NCBI RefSeq assembly: GCF_003269035.1
Contig: NZ_QLTK01000006.1
Location: 62,001 to 126,000, forward strand
Direction of reading: 5' to 3'
DNA from: Paraburkholderia bryophila
GTDB taxonomy: Bacteria > Pseudomonadota > Gammaproteobacteria > Burkholderiales > Burkholderiaceae
DNA length: 64,000 bases
The notes beneath the pieces are model-generated. The model did no database searches and was not told where the DNA came from. It saw only the letters and a program-made list of their open reading frames with translations. Of the stretch, positions 1 to 10,099 are shown piece after piece (within the stretch, counting starts at the first letter, position 1; each line of letters starts with the position of its first letter). Made by a program: the position numbers and the translations under genes.

Positions 1-799
1 CGGTGCGGCCGGTTGCTTCGATATCGTGGCCGAGATCGATACGGATCGCCTCGCCGTCGCAGGCCACCACGGTGCCCGCCAGCATGTTGGCCTTGCCGAT
101 GAACTGTGAGACGAAGCGGTTTTCCGGGCGCTCGTACGCTTCGTACGGCGTGTCGATCTGCGTGATGCGGCCGGCTTCCATCACCACCACGCGATCGCTG
201 ATCGACAGTGCTTCCGACTGGTCGTGCGTGACCATGATGGTGGTCGTGCCGATCTTGCGTTGAATGCTGCGCAGCTCGAACTGCATGTCTTCACGCAGCT
301 TGGCGTCGAGATTCGACATCGGTTCGTCGAGCAGCAGCACCGGCGGCGCGATCACGATCGCGCGGGCAATCGCCACGCGTTGCCGCTGACCGCCGGACAG
401 TTCGCGCGGAAAGCGGTGCGCGAGGCTGTCGAGCCGCACCAGCGCCAGCGCTTCGCGCACGCGCTCCTTGCGCTCTGTCTTGTCGACGTTGCGCATTTCC
501 AGCCCGAAGCCGACGTTCTCCGCGACGCTCATGTGCGGAAACAGCGCGTAGCTCTGGAACACGATGCCGAGGCCGCGGTTGTTCGGCTTCATGTGCGTGA
601 TGTCGCGGCCGTCGAGCGTGATACGCCCGCGCGTGGTCTCGACGAAACCCGCGATCATCTGCAAGGTGGTGGTCTTGCCGCAGCCGGACGGCCCAAGCAA
701 CGAAACGAACTCGCCTTTTTCCACCGACAGGTTCACGTCGGCAACAGCGTGCAGGTCGCCGAACGATTTCGTTACGTCCGTGAGTGTGAGGAACGACAT
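1..799 (-). CDS. ABC transporter ATP-binding protein, PotA/FbpC-like (3' end outside window)
   Basis: This is the ATPase subunit of an importer of the polyamine, iron or 2-aminoethylphosphonate type, acting at the inner face of the cytoplasmic membrane. The visible 266 residues start MSFLTLTDV. They carry a Walker A motif (GPSGCGKTT), the Q-loop (FQSYALFPHMS), the signature LSGGQRQRVAIARA, Walker B (LLLDEPMSNLD) and the switch histidine (MVTHDQ). A partial TOBE-like region (NMLAGTVV) begins near the window edge. No permease or binding protein is visible, so the substrate is unknown. The start at 799 is the first ATG and is divergent from the IclR gene, with operator-like palindromes between, which suggests IclR control. 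Family certain, substrate not. Confidence 0.9.
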   Translation of the reverse strand, partial: MSFLTLTDVTKSFGDLHAVADVNLSVEKGEFVSLLGPSGCGKTTTLQMIAGFVETTRGRITLDGRDITHMKPNNRGLGIVFQSYALFPHMSVAENVGFGLEMRNVDKTERKERVREALALVRLDSLAHRFPRELSGGQRQRVAIARAIVIAPPVLLLDEPMSNLDAKLREDMQFELRSIQRKIGTTTIMVTHDQSEALSISDRVVVMEAGRITQIDTPYEAYERPENRFVSQFIGKANMLAGTVVACDGEAIRIDLGHDIEATGRT

Positions 800-1102
800 G
801 ATTCTCGCCTATGGATGAGTCGACACCGGATCGAGCGGAGCTTGCCTCGATGAAACCGACTCTAGCTAGCCAAATTACGAGACGTCAATTTCAAATTCCG
901 ATCAACGGTATAAGATTTGAAAAAATTCCGTTAGACGGAATTTGTTTGCGTAATACCTATGATTCGTTCCGCTGCGTGACGTACGGAAAAGCCCTATGAA
1001 TCAGCATTCGTCATGCTACAAAGCGGAATCCGCCCGCTATTCCGCTCCCGGATAAAACGCTTTATAGTGTTCCGGTCAATGAAATAAATGAGAGCAACCC
1101 AG
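800..1102. promoter_or_regulatory. Divergent promoter region between ABC ATPase and IclR gene
   Basis: This AT-rich spacer of about 300 nt holds no credible gene. It contains a perfect palindrome at 923-943, a second imperfect site of the same geometry at 893-911, and a different inverted repeat, GCGGAAT (1023-1029) facing ATTCCGC (1039-1045). It must supply promoters for both flanking genes. I could not assign -35/-10 boxes with confidence. Confidence 0.6.
923..943. promoter_or_regulatory. Perfect palindrome, probable IclR-family operator
   Basis: The arms AAATTCCGT and ACGGAATTT are exact reverse complements around TAG. About 30 bp upstream (893-911) AAATTCCG is followed five bases later by CGGTAT, the same half-site spacing and close to three helical turns away. 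IclR-family dimers bind pseudo-palindromes next to their own divergent promoter, so the adjacent regulator is the natural candidate. No binding data are visible. Confidence 0.6.
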
Positions 1103-1987
1103 ATGAAAGCTGCCGCCCAACGAGATACCGAGAGCACCCCGGCGGAAACCGGCGGCGCACCGGGCCCCGGCATGCTGGAACGCGCGTTTGCGGTGATTCG
1201 CGCGTTGTCCGAGGCGCAACCCGACGGCGGCCGCGTCACGCGGCTGGCGAAAGCCGTGGGGCTGACGCAGGGCACCGTACACCGCATCCTGCATGCGCTG
1301 ATCGCCGAGGGCATCGTCGAGCAGGACGACAACTCCAAGCTGTATCGCCTGAGCGTCGACTTCTTCGCACTGGCCGCGCAAGCGGGCAACCCGAGCGGCA
1401 TGCGCACGCTGTGTCGCCCGGCGTTGCTGCGGCTGTGCGCGAGTCTTGGCGACACGATTTTTCTGCTGGTCAAAAGCAGTTTCGACGCCGTGTGTCTCGA
1501 CATCTGCGAAGGGCCGTTTCCGATCCGTTCGTTCACCGGCGATATCGGCGGGCGCGTCGCATTAGGGGTCGGTCAGGGGAGTCTGGCGATTCTCGCGTTT
1601 CTGCCCGAGGCGGAGCGTGAAGAGATCATCCGCTTCAACGTACCGCGCATTCGCGGCTACGGCGTGCTCGACGAAGTGTATTTGCGCACCGAGATCGAAC
1701 GCGTGCGGCGCCTGGGCTACGCGGCGAACAATACCGGTGTGCTCGACGGCATGGCGGGCGTGGCGGTGCCGGTTCTGGACCGCACCGGCCTGGCGGTGGC
1801 GGCGTTGAGCGTGGGCACGCTGGCTTCGCGTCTGGGCGACGATCGTCTGCCGATGGTGGTCGAACTGCTGCGGCGTCAGGCCGATGCGATCGGCCCGCAA
1901 ACCAATCCGTTCGACGTGGCGTTGCGCCGGCCCATGCACGGTTTGTCGCGGGCCATGACCACTGAGCGGATCACTGGGGAAGTTTGA
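1103..1987 (+). CDS. IclR-family transcriptional regulator
   Basis: A DNA-binding regulator of about 294 residues. The N-terminal winged helix-turn-helix lies near residues 20-85 (GMLERAFAVIRAL, then VTRLAKAVGLTQGTVHRILHAL). The C-terminal effector domain includes the family-typical segment GGRVALGVGQGSLAILAFL and ends in an AALSVGT strand. I prefer the ATG at 1103 because GAGAG (1090-1094) lies eight bases upstream. An in-frame ATG at 1088 would add five residues. It is divergent from an ABC transporter ATPase with palindromes between, so it probably controls that transporter and itself. The effector is unknown. Confidence 0.9.
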   Translation: MKAAAQRDTESTPAETGGAPGPGMLERAFAVIRALSEAQPDGGRVTRLAKAVGLTQGTVHRILHALIAEGIVEQDDNSKLYRLSVDFFALAAQAGNPSGMRTLCRPALLRLCASLGDTIFLLVKSSFDAVCLDICEGPFPIRSFTGDIGGRVALGVGQGSLAILAFLPEAEREEIIRFNVPRIRGYGVLDEVYLRTEIERVRRLGYAANNTGVLDGMAGVAVPVLDRTGLAVAALSVGTLASRLGDDRLPMVVELLRRQADAIGPQTNPFDVALRRPMHGLSRAMTTERITGEV

Positions 1988-2073
1988 GCAAACCAGGCGT
2001 CACGTCGCCACGTCGTCGCATCGCGAACGGTGACGCCCTTTCAACCATCGAACATCGAGCCGCAACGCGCGGC

Positions 2074-3654
2074 TTAGAACACCTTCACCGGCACATTCAC
2101 CACCAGGCGGTATTCCATGTTGTTGCCGTCCGAGTAGTGCGACTGGGCGTTGTGCCACATCGCGATAAACGTGATCTTCGTATCCTTGAAGCGTCCGCTT
2201 TGCAGCGTATAGCTAGGAATGAAGCCGAACTCGTGATGATGGCCATGCACCGGCTCGCCATTCTTCCAGTACAGATTGTGCAGCGACGCCGAAGGCGAGG
2301 CGTTGTCCGCCGCGCCCGCCGAGGCATCCGCGTTCCAGCCGTATTCCCCCCAGACCATCGCCTTCAAGCCCGGCAGGCCCGCGTACTTGCCGTCGAACGT
2401 GTAGCGCAGTTGCAGCGATTGCTCGTGCGGCGCGTTGTAGTCCACGTCCATTGAGTTGGTCAGGTAGATACCGTTGGTTTCGTTGACGTAATCGAAGAAC
2501 TGATCGCCGAGCACCTGCTGGTAGCCGAGCAGCAACGCATGCGGGCCGTGCTGCGCGGAGACCGACACGCTGTACGCATTGCTGTTGATGTGCCCTTGCT
2601 TCGACGCGCCGGTGTCGTGGGTCGAATAGATGTTGGCGAGGCCGCTCCACTTGATCGTGGTCGGATCGCCGAACGACTGCGCCACCGAACCGTAGTACTG
2701 ACGCCAGACATCGTCGGCCTGATCGACATACAGCGCCATCTCGCCGTTTTTCGCGTAGTGCCACGTGCCGCCCACGTACGTCAGCCGATCGATGCGCGTG
2801 CCGCCGTACGAGGTGGTCAGGTTGCTCAGGTTCGTGTGGCCGCGCGCGTCGACCCTGGTGAAGCTACCGGCTTCGAGCGTGGTGTGCACGAGGTCGTTGC
2901 TGACCATCGAGACGCCGAGGAAAGTGGGCGGCAGCGCGCGGTTGTCGTGCGGTTCGAGGAACGGGTTCGTGACGGTCTGCAAACCGTACTTCACGACCGT
3001 TTCCGAAATGCGTCCCTTGATGTCGTACATACCGGGGTAGGCCCACGCGAGTTGCTGTGAGCCGCCGCCGTCCTTGCCGACGTGCACCATGTTGCTGGCG
3101 CCGTTGCCGCCGTCGAGTTTCAACGCGGCGAACAGCGACGCATCCACGCCGAAGCCGACCAGACCCTGCGTAAAGCCGGATTCGTAGTTGGCTTGCGCGC
3201 CCTGAATCCACGCATGTCGGTAGGTCGTATTGGGCGCCTGGAAGTAGTCGGAGTAATTGCGGAACTGCAGGTTCAGATGACTATCGGCGATAAAGCCTTT
3301 GCTGGCGGCCTGGCTCGACGGCGGGCTGGGCGGCTCGACGGTCTGGCTGGCTTCAGCGTTGACGATGGCGTTGGTGGTGTCGGGTTGATCGTTACGCACC
3401 TGACCGCCCTGGTCCGCACGGCGTTTGCCGGCGGATTGGGCGGACTGTGCCGGGGACACCCGCGAATGTGGCGTAGGCGAGGGCGACGCTTGCGCGAGCG
3501 TCTGGGTTCGCGACGTTCCGGAGGTGGGCTCCGTCACGCCGTCGTCGGCATAAGCACTGGCAGCGAGAGTCAGTGCGGGAAGCGTGAATGCGCAATAAAA
3601 AACGGTGGCTGCTCCGGTTTTTTTTGTCCGGATTTTTGATCGGCTATCTTTCAT
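2074..3654 (-). CDS. OprD-family outer-membrane porin
   Basis: A substrate-selective trimeric-type porin of the OprD/OpdK family, 526 residues against the usual 420-450 for the mature barrel. The signal peptide probably ends AYA-DD near residue 37. A low-complexity Pro/Ser/Gln linker of roughly 70 residues precedes the barrel, which starts about GFIADSHLNLQFRNYSDYF, the typical OprD opening. The protein ends VVNVPVKVF with a C-terminal aromatic residue, as expected for BAM-dependent insertion. It lies 188 nt downstream of oppF on the same strand, so it may supply the outer-membrane step of peptide uptake. OprD of Pseudomonas takes up basic amino acids and small peptides. The long N-terminal linker is unusual. 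Confidence 0.88.
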   Translation of the reverse strand: MKDSRSKIRTKKTGAATVFYCAFTLPALTLAASAYADDGVTEPTSGTSRTQTLAQASPSPTPHSRVSPAQSAQSAGKRRADQGGQVRNDQPDTTNAIVNAEASQTVEPPSPPSSQAASKGFIADSHLNLQFRNYSDYFQAPNTTYRHAWIQGAQANYESGFTQGLVGFGVDASLFAALKLDGGNGASNMVHVGKDGGGSQQLAWAYPGMYDIKGRISETVVKYGLQTVTNPFLEPHDNRALPPTFLGVSMVSNDLVHTTLEAGSFTRVDARGHTNLSNLTTSYGGTRIDRLTYVGGTWHYAKNGEMALYVDQADDVWRQYYGSVAQSFGDPTTIKWSGLANIYSTHDTGASKQGHINSNAYSVSVSAQHGPHALLLGYQQVLGDQFFDYVNETNGIYLTNSMDVDYNAPHEQSLQLRYTFDGKYAGLPGLKAMVWGEYGWNADASAGAADNASPSASLHNLYWKNGEPVHGHHHEFGFIPSYTLQSGRFKDTKITFIAMWHNAQSHYSDGNNMEYRLVVNVPVKVF

Positions 3655-3689
3655 TGAGTACGTCTCTGATTATTGTGGTGCTACTTTGG

Positions 3690-3773
3690 CTGGCGGTTAG
3701 CCAGTCCACGCTTATCGCTCGCCCTGCTGATGACAGGGCGAGCGAATCCAGCGGCGCGACGGCCCGTCGCGCC
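3690..3773 (-). terminator. Three tandem hairpins between oppF and oprD
   Basis: Three perfect inverted repeats lie in the 188-nt gap: CTGGC/GCCAG (3690-3704), CGCTCGCCCTG/CAGGGCGAGCG with a 7-nt loop (3716-3744), and GGCGCGAC/GTCGCGCC (3753-3773). No U-run follows on the minus strand, so they may act as an RNA-stabilising or attenuating block rather than a simple intrinsic terminator. They would separate opp and oprD expression levels. Confidence 0.6.
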
Positions 3774-3842
3774 GGGAATACGGTTTTATCGGTAGAAGCG
3801 GAGTACTGTTGCGCTGCCTGAGCGCGAGGACTTCAAAGACAC

Positions 3843-4864
<1,022 letters not shown>

Positions 4865-4868
<4 letters not shown>

Positions 4869-5863
4869 ACGTGTTGTGCCTCCAGGATTTCGCCGACCGG
4901 TTTGAAGCACGCGCGCAGCGCGTCCGGATAGCCTTCCGCGGCCGCGAGCGGCGGGCGGGCTTCGAGGCAGCGCTCGGTGCAGTACGCGCAGCGCGGCGCG
5001 AATGCGCAGCCCTGGCCGACTTCACCGGGCAGCGGCGGATTGCCGGGAATGGTTTGCAAGGGCTGGTCGTCATCGTCGTCGGTCAGACGCGGCAGCGCGT
5101 TCAGCAGGCCGAGCGTGTACGGGTGCGTGGGTGCGGCGAACAGCGCGGCGGCGCTCGCCTGCTCGACGGTCTGGCCGGCGTACATCACCATCACGTCGTC
5201 GCACAGGCCGGCAACCACACCCATGTCGTGCGTGATCAGAATGATCGCCGTGCCGCGTTCGCGGTTCAGCTCGCGCAGCAGTTCGATGATCTGCGCCTGC
5301 ACGGTCACGTCGAGCGCGGTGGTGGGTTCGTCGGCGATCAGGATTTCGGGCTCGGAAAGCAGCGCCATCGCGATCATCACACGCTGGCGCATGCCGCCGG
5401 AGAACTCGTGCGGATACATGGCGATGCGGCGCGCGGCATCGGGAATACGCACCGACTCCAGCGTTTCGATCGCGCGGCGGCGCGCTTCGCGGCGCGACAT
5501 CTTGCGATGCAGTTGCAGCGTCTCGGTCATTTGCCGTTCGATCGTCAGGAACGGATTGAGCGAGGTCATCGGGTCCTGAAAGATCATGCCGATGCGGTCG
5601 CCGCGAATCTTGTTCAGCGCCGCTTCGTTCATGGTCAGCAGGTTTTCGCCGCGATAGGTGGCGCTGCCCGACACCCGGCCGTTGCCCGCCAGCAGGCCGA
5701 GCAGCGCCATCACGGTCTGGCTCTTGCCGGAGCCCGATTCGCCGACGATGCCGAGCGTGCGGCCGGCTTCGAGCGAGAACGACACGCGTTGCACCGCGTC
5801 GACCGGTGCGCCTTCGCGGCGCGTAAAGCGCACGCTGAGGTCTTTGACTTCGAGTAGGGACAT
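4865..5863 (-). CDS. oppD: Oligopeptide ABC transporter ATPase OppD-like
   Basis: First ATPase of the peptide importer, 332 residues. It shows Walker A GESGSGKSQ, Q-loop FQDPMTSLNPF, signature FSGGMRQRVMIAMA, Walker B LIADEPTTALD and H-loop ITHDMGVVAG. The peptide-family C-terminal extension follows (HPYTLGLLNALPRL, then CAFAPRCAYCTERC with clustered cysteines). It starts one nucleotide after the oppC stop and overlaps oppF by four bases, so the operon is translationally coupled. Confidence 0.93.
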
Positions 5864-5864
5864 G

Positions 5865-6779
5865 TCAGCGGTCCTTCGGGTCGAACGCGTCGCGCAAACC
5901 GTCGCCGACGAAATTCACGGAATACAGCGTAATGCACAGCATCACGGCCGGGCACAGCAGCAGCCAGGGCATCGAATCGAGTTTCTGCGCGCCGTCCTGA
6001 ATCAGCACGCCCCAGCTCGTCATCGGCTCCTGCACGCCGAGGCCGAGAAACGACAGCACCGATTCGGTCAACACGATATTGGGCACCGTCACGCTCGCGT
6101 AGACCACCACCACGCCGAACAGATTCGGCACGATGTGGCGCGAGATGATCGAGCGCGAACTCACGCCGATCGCGCGGGCGGCGTCGATGAATTCACGCGA
6201 GCGCAGCGACAGCGTCTGGCCACGCACCACGCGCGCCATGTCGAGCCACGAGAACGCGCTGATGGTGAGCACGACCAGATAGAACGCGCGGCCGAACAAC
6301 GTCATCATCAGGATCGCGATCAGCATGTAGGGGATCGCGTACATCATGTCGACGATCCGCATCATCACCGCGTCGACGCGGCCGCCCAGAAAACCGGCGG
6401 TCGCGCCGTACGCGACGCCGATCAGCCCCGAGACCAGCGTGCCGAGCAGGCCGACTTCGAGCGACACACGGCCGCCTTGCAGCGCGCGCGCGAGCAGGTC
6501 GCGGCCGAGTTCGTCGGTGCCGAACCAGTGCATGTTCTGCCACGTGGGCGGCAGGCTGATCGCGCTCCAGTCGCTGTCGATCGGATTGTTCGGCAACAGC
6601 CACGGACCGGCCACGCAGGCGACCACGACCAGCAGCAGCACGATCAAACCGGTAAGCGCCGCGCGGTTGCGCACGAAGCGCGCGGCGGCGGTGGCGAGCG
6701 GTCCGCGCGAACGCGGGGCGTTGGCAATGGCCGCGAGCGGATCGAGCGCCGCGGCAGCCGTTTGAAGAGAGCGGGCCAT
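5865..6779 (-). CDS. oppC: Oligopeptide ABC transporter permease OppC-like
   Basis: Inner-membrane permease, 304 residues. The N-terminal cytoplasmic segment and first membrane helix (AALTGLIVLLLVVVACVAG) precede the OppC family segment. The permease core near residues 100-290 includes ARAIGVSSRSIISRHIVPN, the EAA-loop equivalent that contacts the ATPases, and ends GDGLRDAFDPKDR, a standard OppC terminus. It starts three nucleotides after oppB. Confidence 0.93.
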   Translation of the reverse strand: MARSLQTAAAALDPLAAIANAPRSRGPLATAAARFVRNRAALTGLIVLLLVVVACVAGPWLLPNNPIDSDWSAISLPPTWQNMHWFGTDELGRDLLARALQGGRVSLEVGLLGTLVSGLIGVAYGATAGFLGGRVDAVMMRIVDMMYAIPYMLIAILMMTLFGRAFYLVVLTISAFSWLDMARVVRGQTLSLRSREFIDAARAIGVSSRSIISRHIVPNLFGVVVVYASVTVPNIVLTESVLSFLGLGVQEPMTSWGVLIQDGAQKLDSMPWLLLCPAVMLCITLYSVNFVGDGLRDAFDPKDR

Positions 6780-6782
6780 GGA

Positions 6783-7721
6783 TCAGTACCGGATGCGCGG
6801 ATCGAGCCACGCATACGCGAGGTCGACCAGCAGGTTGAACAGCACGGCGACGGCGGTCGTCAGCACGACGAGGCCGAGCACGAGGGTGTAGTCGCGGTTG
6901 ATCGCGCCGTTGACGACCAGTTGGCCGAGCCCCGGCAGCGCGAACACCGACTCGGTGACCACGGCCGCCGTGATCGACGAGATGCAGATCGAGCCGAGCA
7001 GCGACACGACCGGCATCAGCGCCGGCTTCATCGCGTGGCGCAACACGATCGTGCGGCCCGGCAGGCCCTTGGCGCGTGCGGTGCGGATGAAGTTGCCCGA
7101 CAGCACTTCGATCATGCTGCCGCGCATCACCCGCGCAATCCCGGCGACGTTGATGATGACGAGCAGCACGATCGGCAGCACGCGATAACGCCACTCGCCG
7201 TCGCCCCAGCCGCCGGCCGGCAGCCAGCCCTGGCCTTCGGAGGTCTTCAGCAGGATCGCGAAGATCCACACCAGCACCGGGCCCAGCACGAACGGCGGCA
7301 CCACGTTGCCGAGGTTGCCGAGCACCATCACGAAGTGATCGATGAAACGGTCGCGCCGCACCGCGGCCAGCGTGCCGAGCGTCACGCCGATCACCAGCGC
7401 GATGGGCACCGACACGCCGCCCACGCCGAGACTGACCGGCAAGGCTTTCCAGACCAGATCGTTGACGGTCCAGTCGGCGTAGCGGAACGACGGGCCGAGG
7501 TCGCCGTGCAGCAACGCACCGAGGTAGTGGAGGTACTGCAGCCACAACGGTTCGTCGAGGTGATACTTGGCGTTGAGGTTCGCCATGACGGCCGCCGACA
7601 GGTGTTTCTCCGTGTCGAACGGGCCGCCCGGGGTGAGATGCAGCAGCAGATAGCACGCGGTGATCACGGCGAGAATCGTCGGGATCGCCCAGAGCGTGCG
7701 GCGCAGCGTGTAAGCCAGCAT
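6783..7721 (-). CDS. oppB: Oligopeptide ABC transporter permease OppB-like
   Basis: Inner-membrane permease, 312 residues, starting MLAYTLRRTLWAIPTILAVITACYL, the characteristic first helix of OppB/DppB. A periplasmic loop follows with FRYADWTVNDLVWKALPVSL. The EAA-type coupling segment is RTARAKGLPGRTIVLRHAMKPAL and the protein ends LAYAWLDPRIRY, the usual OppB terminus. It lies 16 nt after oppA. Confidence 0.93.
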   Translation of the reverse strand: MLAYTLRRTLWAIPTILAVITACYLLLHLTPGGPFDTEKHLSAAVMANLNAKYHLDEPLWLQYLHYLGALLHGDLGPSFRYADWTVNDLVWKALPVSLGVGGVSVPIALVIGVTLGTLAAVRRDRFIDHFVMVLGNLGNVVPPFVLGPVLVWIFAILLKTSEGQGWLPAGGWGDGEWRYRVLPIVLLVIINVAGIARVMRGSMIEVLSGNFIRTARAKGLPGRTIVLRHAMKPALMPVVSLLGSICISSITAAVVTESVFALPGLGQLVVNGAINRDYTLVLGLVVLTTAVAVLFNLLVDLAYAWLDPRIRY

Positions 7722-7737
7722 GACGGTGCTCCCGCGC

Positions 7738-9354
7738 TTAGTGCTTGATCAGATACATGTCTTGCGTGGCGCGCATGTCGAGGTAGTTGGTCGACTTGTA
7801 GCCCCCCACATACGACTTGACCAGGCGGTCCGCCGAGTACTGGAAGAGCGCGACCAGCGGGTAGTCGTTCATGGCCAGGTCGTGCGCCTGCGTGAGCAGC
7901 GCGGTGCGTTTCGCGTCGTCGAGCTGCTGGTTGCCCTGGTCGATCAGCTTGTCGACCTGCGGGTTGCAGTAGTGTTGATCGTTCTGCACGCTGTTGCAAC
8001 GGATCAGATCGAGGAACGAGTTGGCGTCGTTATAGTCGACGAACCAGCCGTCGCGCGAAGCCTGCACCTTGCCGTCGTGGCGCTGCTTGAGCAGCACCTT
8101 GAATTCGACGTTTTCCAGCTTGGCGGTGACGCCGAGCTTGGTGCGCCATTCCGAGGTCGCGAACAGTGCGACCTTCTTGTGCAGGTCGTTGGTGTTGTAG
8201 GTGAGCGTGAACGTCAGCGGTTTCGCGTCCGAATAACCGGCGGCCTTCAGCAGGTTGCGCGCGTAGTCGACGCGTTTGGCCATCGGCCAGCTCGCCCAGT
8301 CCGGCGTGAACACACCCGAGCCCTCGGTGCCCTTGGCGATCAGGCCGTACATGGGTACTTCGCCGTCGGCCGTCAGACGCTTGGTCAGCAGGTCGCGGTC
8401 GAGCACCATCGCCAGGGCCTGGCGTACGCGCTTGTCCTTGAAGGCGGGGTCGTCGTTATTCAGGCTGTAGTAGTAGGTGGCGATCTGCAGGCCGGTTTTC
8501 AGCTCGTCGCCCTGCTGCTTGCTCACCTGGGCATAGATGCCCGACGGAATCGCGTACGTGTAGTCGAACTGGCCGGCTTGGAACATGCGCATGGCCGTTT
8601 CGTCGTTTTCGATCGGCAAGTAGGTCACTTTCGCGATCACGACCTTGGCAGCGTTCCAGTACGTCGGGCTTTTGGTGGCCACCAGACGGTTGCTCGGCTG
8701 CCAGTCGGTCAGCGTGTACGCGCCGTTGCCGACGAAGTTGCCCGGACGGGTCCACTCGCCGCCGAACTTCGTCACCGTCGCACGATTGACCGGGGTCATC
8801 GTCGCCATGGAAACCAGTTGCGGGAAGAAGGCGGCGGGCACTTCGGTCGTGACTTCGAGCGTGTACGGATCCACCGCGCGTGCACCGAGGCTCGTCAGCG
8901 GCGCCTTGCCGGCGAGAATCGCCTTGGCGTTCTTCACGAATTCAACCAGCACCGTGTACTTCGAACCGGTCTTCGGGTCGAGCACGCGTTGCCACGAGTA
9001 GACGAAGTCCGCGGCCGTGACCGGCTGGCCGTTGCTCCAGCGCGCGTCGTGGCGCAGCTTGAAGACCCACGTGGTCGGGCCGGTGCGCGTCCACGACTGC
9101 GCCACGCCCGGCACGATCGCGCCGCTCGCGTCCATGCGCGTCAAGCCCTCGAACAGATCGAGCCCGATCGTATTGCCGGTCCACGATTCGATATGCGCGG
9201 GGTCGAGCGATTCTGTTTCGCCCGGCACCTGGCGCGTCATCTCCTGGCTGGCAGCGAGGGTGACGCCGGCGGGCACCGTGACGGCGAAGGCGGAGGGCTG
9301 GAACGACAGGACGAGCGCGGACAGCGCCGTCGCGAGGACGAACGGGGTTTTCAT
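7738..9354 (-). CDS. oppA: Periplasmic oligopeptide-binding protein OppA/MppA-like
   Basis: Solute-binding protein of the SBP5 family, 538 residues, delivering peptides to OppBC. A Sec signal peptide ends near PSAFA-VTV (about residue 24). The body has the family pattern: GETESLDPAHI near the start, then FEGLTRMD, LRHDARWSNGQPVTAADFVYSWQRVLDP and NVEFKVLLKQRHDGKVQ. The WSNGQPVTA and YSWQR segments are typical of OppA and the murein-peptide protein MppA. First gene of oppABCDF. The exact peptide class cannot be read from sequence. Confidence 0.93.
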   Translation of the reverse strand: MKTPFVLATALSALVLSFQPSAFAVTVPAGVTLAASQEMTRQVPGETESLDPAHIESWTGNTIGLDLFEGLTRMDASGAIVPGVAQSWTRTGPTTWVFKLRHDARWSNGQPVTAADFVYSWQRVLDPKTGSKYTVLVEFVKNAKAILAGKAPLTSLGARAVDPYTLEVTTEVPAAFFPQLVSMATMTPVNRATVTKFGGEWTRPGNFVGNGAYTLTDWQPSNRLVATKSPTYWNAAKVVIAKVTYLPIENDETAMRMFQAGQFDYTYAIPSGIYAQVSKQQGDELKTGLQIATYYYSLNNDDPAFKDKRVRQALAMVLDRDLLTKRLTADGEVPMYGLIAKGTEGSGVFTPDWASWPMAKRVDYARNLLKAAGYSDAKPLTFTLTYNTNDLHKKVALFATSEWRTKLGVTAKLENVEFKVLLKQRHDGKVQASRDGWFVDYNDANSFLDLIRCNSVQNDQHYCNPQVDKLIDQGNQQLDDAKRTALLTQAHDLAMNDYPLVALFQYSADRLVKSYVGGYKSTNYLDMRATQDMYLIKH

Positions 9355-9410
9355 CGGTTGAGATCGCAGGAAAGGTCGAGAGAAGAACGCGCTGGCGCCG
9401 GGGCGCCCGG

Positions 9411-9458
9411 TTATCCGCGGTGCTCGGGCCGGGGCGGCCCTTGTTGCTTATCCGACAT
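9411..9458 (-). other. Possible 15-codon leader ORF overlapping a GC hairpin upstream of oppA
   Basis: In the 172-nt gap between the regulator and oppA, an ATG at 9458 preceded by AAGGA opens a 15-codon frame (MSDKQQGPPRPEHRG). It spans the inverted repeat GGGCCG/CGGCCC (9426-9440). This could be a translated leader controlling oppA, or chance. Nothing else supports it. Confidence 0.25.
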
Positions 9459-9526
9459 ACAGGATTCCTTACATGTTGTAATGCAGGCAAACCCTGGCCG
9501 GATCAACCGGAAAAGGCGCCTGCCCT

Positions 9527-10099
9527 TTAAAACAGTCTTGGCGTGCCCACCCAGACGACCACCGACTCGACCCGAGCCGTGTTCACCCAGCTGTGCGGCA
9601 CCGTCGATTCGTAATGCGCGCTGTCTCCCGCATGCAGCACGAACGTCTTGCCTTCCAGCGTCAACGACACCTCGCCGTCGATCACATACACAAACTCTTC
9701 GCCCGCATGCGTCGTCACTTCTGAGCGTTTTTGCCCGGGCGGCATTCTCACGAGGATCGCTTCGAGCTGACGGCCGCCCGTGAGATTGGTCAATCGAGCG
9801 AACAGATTGGCCGAGTCCGCGAAACCGAAAAACTTCAACTGCTCGCCGCGGCACACCGAGCGTTCTTCGCTAGGCGTGTCGACGAAATACTGCACCGTGA
9901 CCCCAAGTGCGTGAGCAATTCCGGCCAGCGATGTAATGGACGGCGATGCCAGACCGCGCTCGACTTGCGACAGAAACGGCTTGGAAATACCCGCGGCGGT
10001 TGCCGTGTCGTCCAACGTGCGTTTCAGCCGATGCCGAAGCGCGCGGATCTTGCTGCCGATTTCGAGTGCCGGATTGCTCTTTTGAATTGTCGTGACCAT
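9527..10099 (-). CDS. XRE-family regulator with C-terminal cupin domain
   Basis: A 190-residue transcription factor. The N-terminal XRE helix-turn-helix is at about residues 12-70 (IGSKIRALRHRLKRTLDDTATAAGISKPFLSQVERGLASPSI shows the fold clearly). The C-terminal cupin at about 115-185 (THAGEEFVYVIDGEVSLTLEGKTFVLHAGDSAHYESTVPHSW) is a small-molecule sensor. Regulators of this architecture often respond to amino acids or polyamines. It is encoded just upstream of oppA on the same strand and divergent from a POT peptide transporter, so it probably controls both peptide-uptake systems. Confidence 0.9.
   Translation of the reverse strand: MVTTIQKSNPALEIGSKIRALRHRLKRTLDDTATAAGISKPFLSQVERGLASPSITSLAGIAHALGVTVQYFVDTPSEERSVCRGEQLKFFGFADSANLFARLTNLTGGRQLEAILVRMPPGQKRSEVTTHAGEEFVYVIDGEVSLTLEGKTFVLHAGDSAHYESTVPHSWVNTARVESVVVWVGTPRLF

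Noticed and set aside
5658..7748. Very long plus-strand open frame opposite oppBCD
   Set aside because: Composition is His/Arg/Gln-rich noise from the antisense of high-GC genes; the minus-strand genes show clear family motifs.
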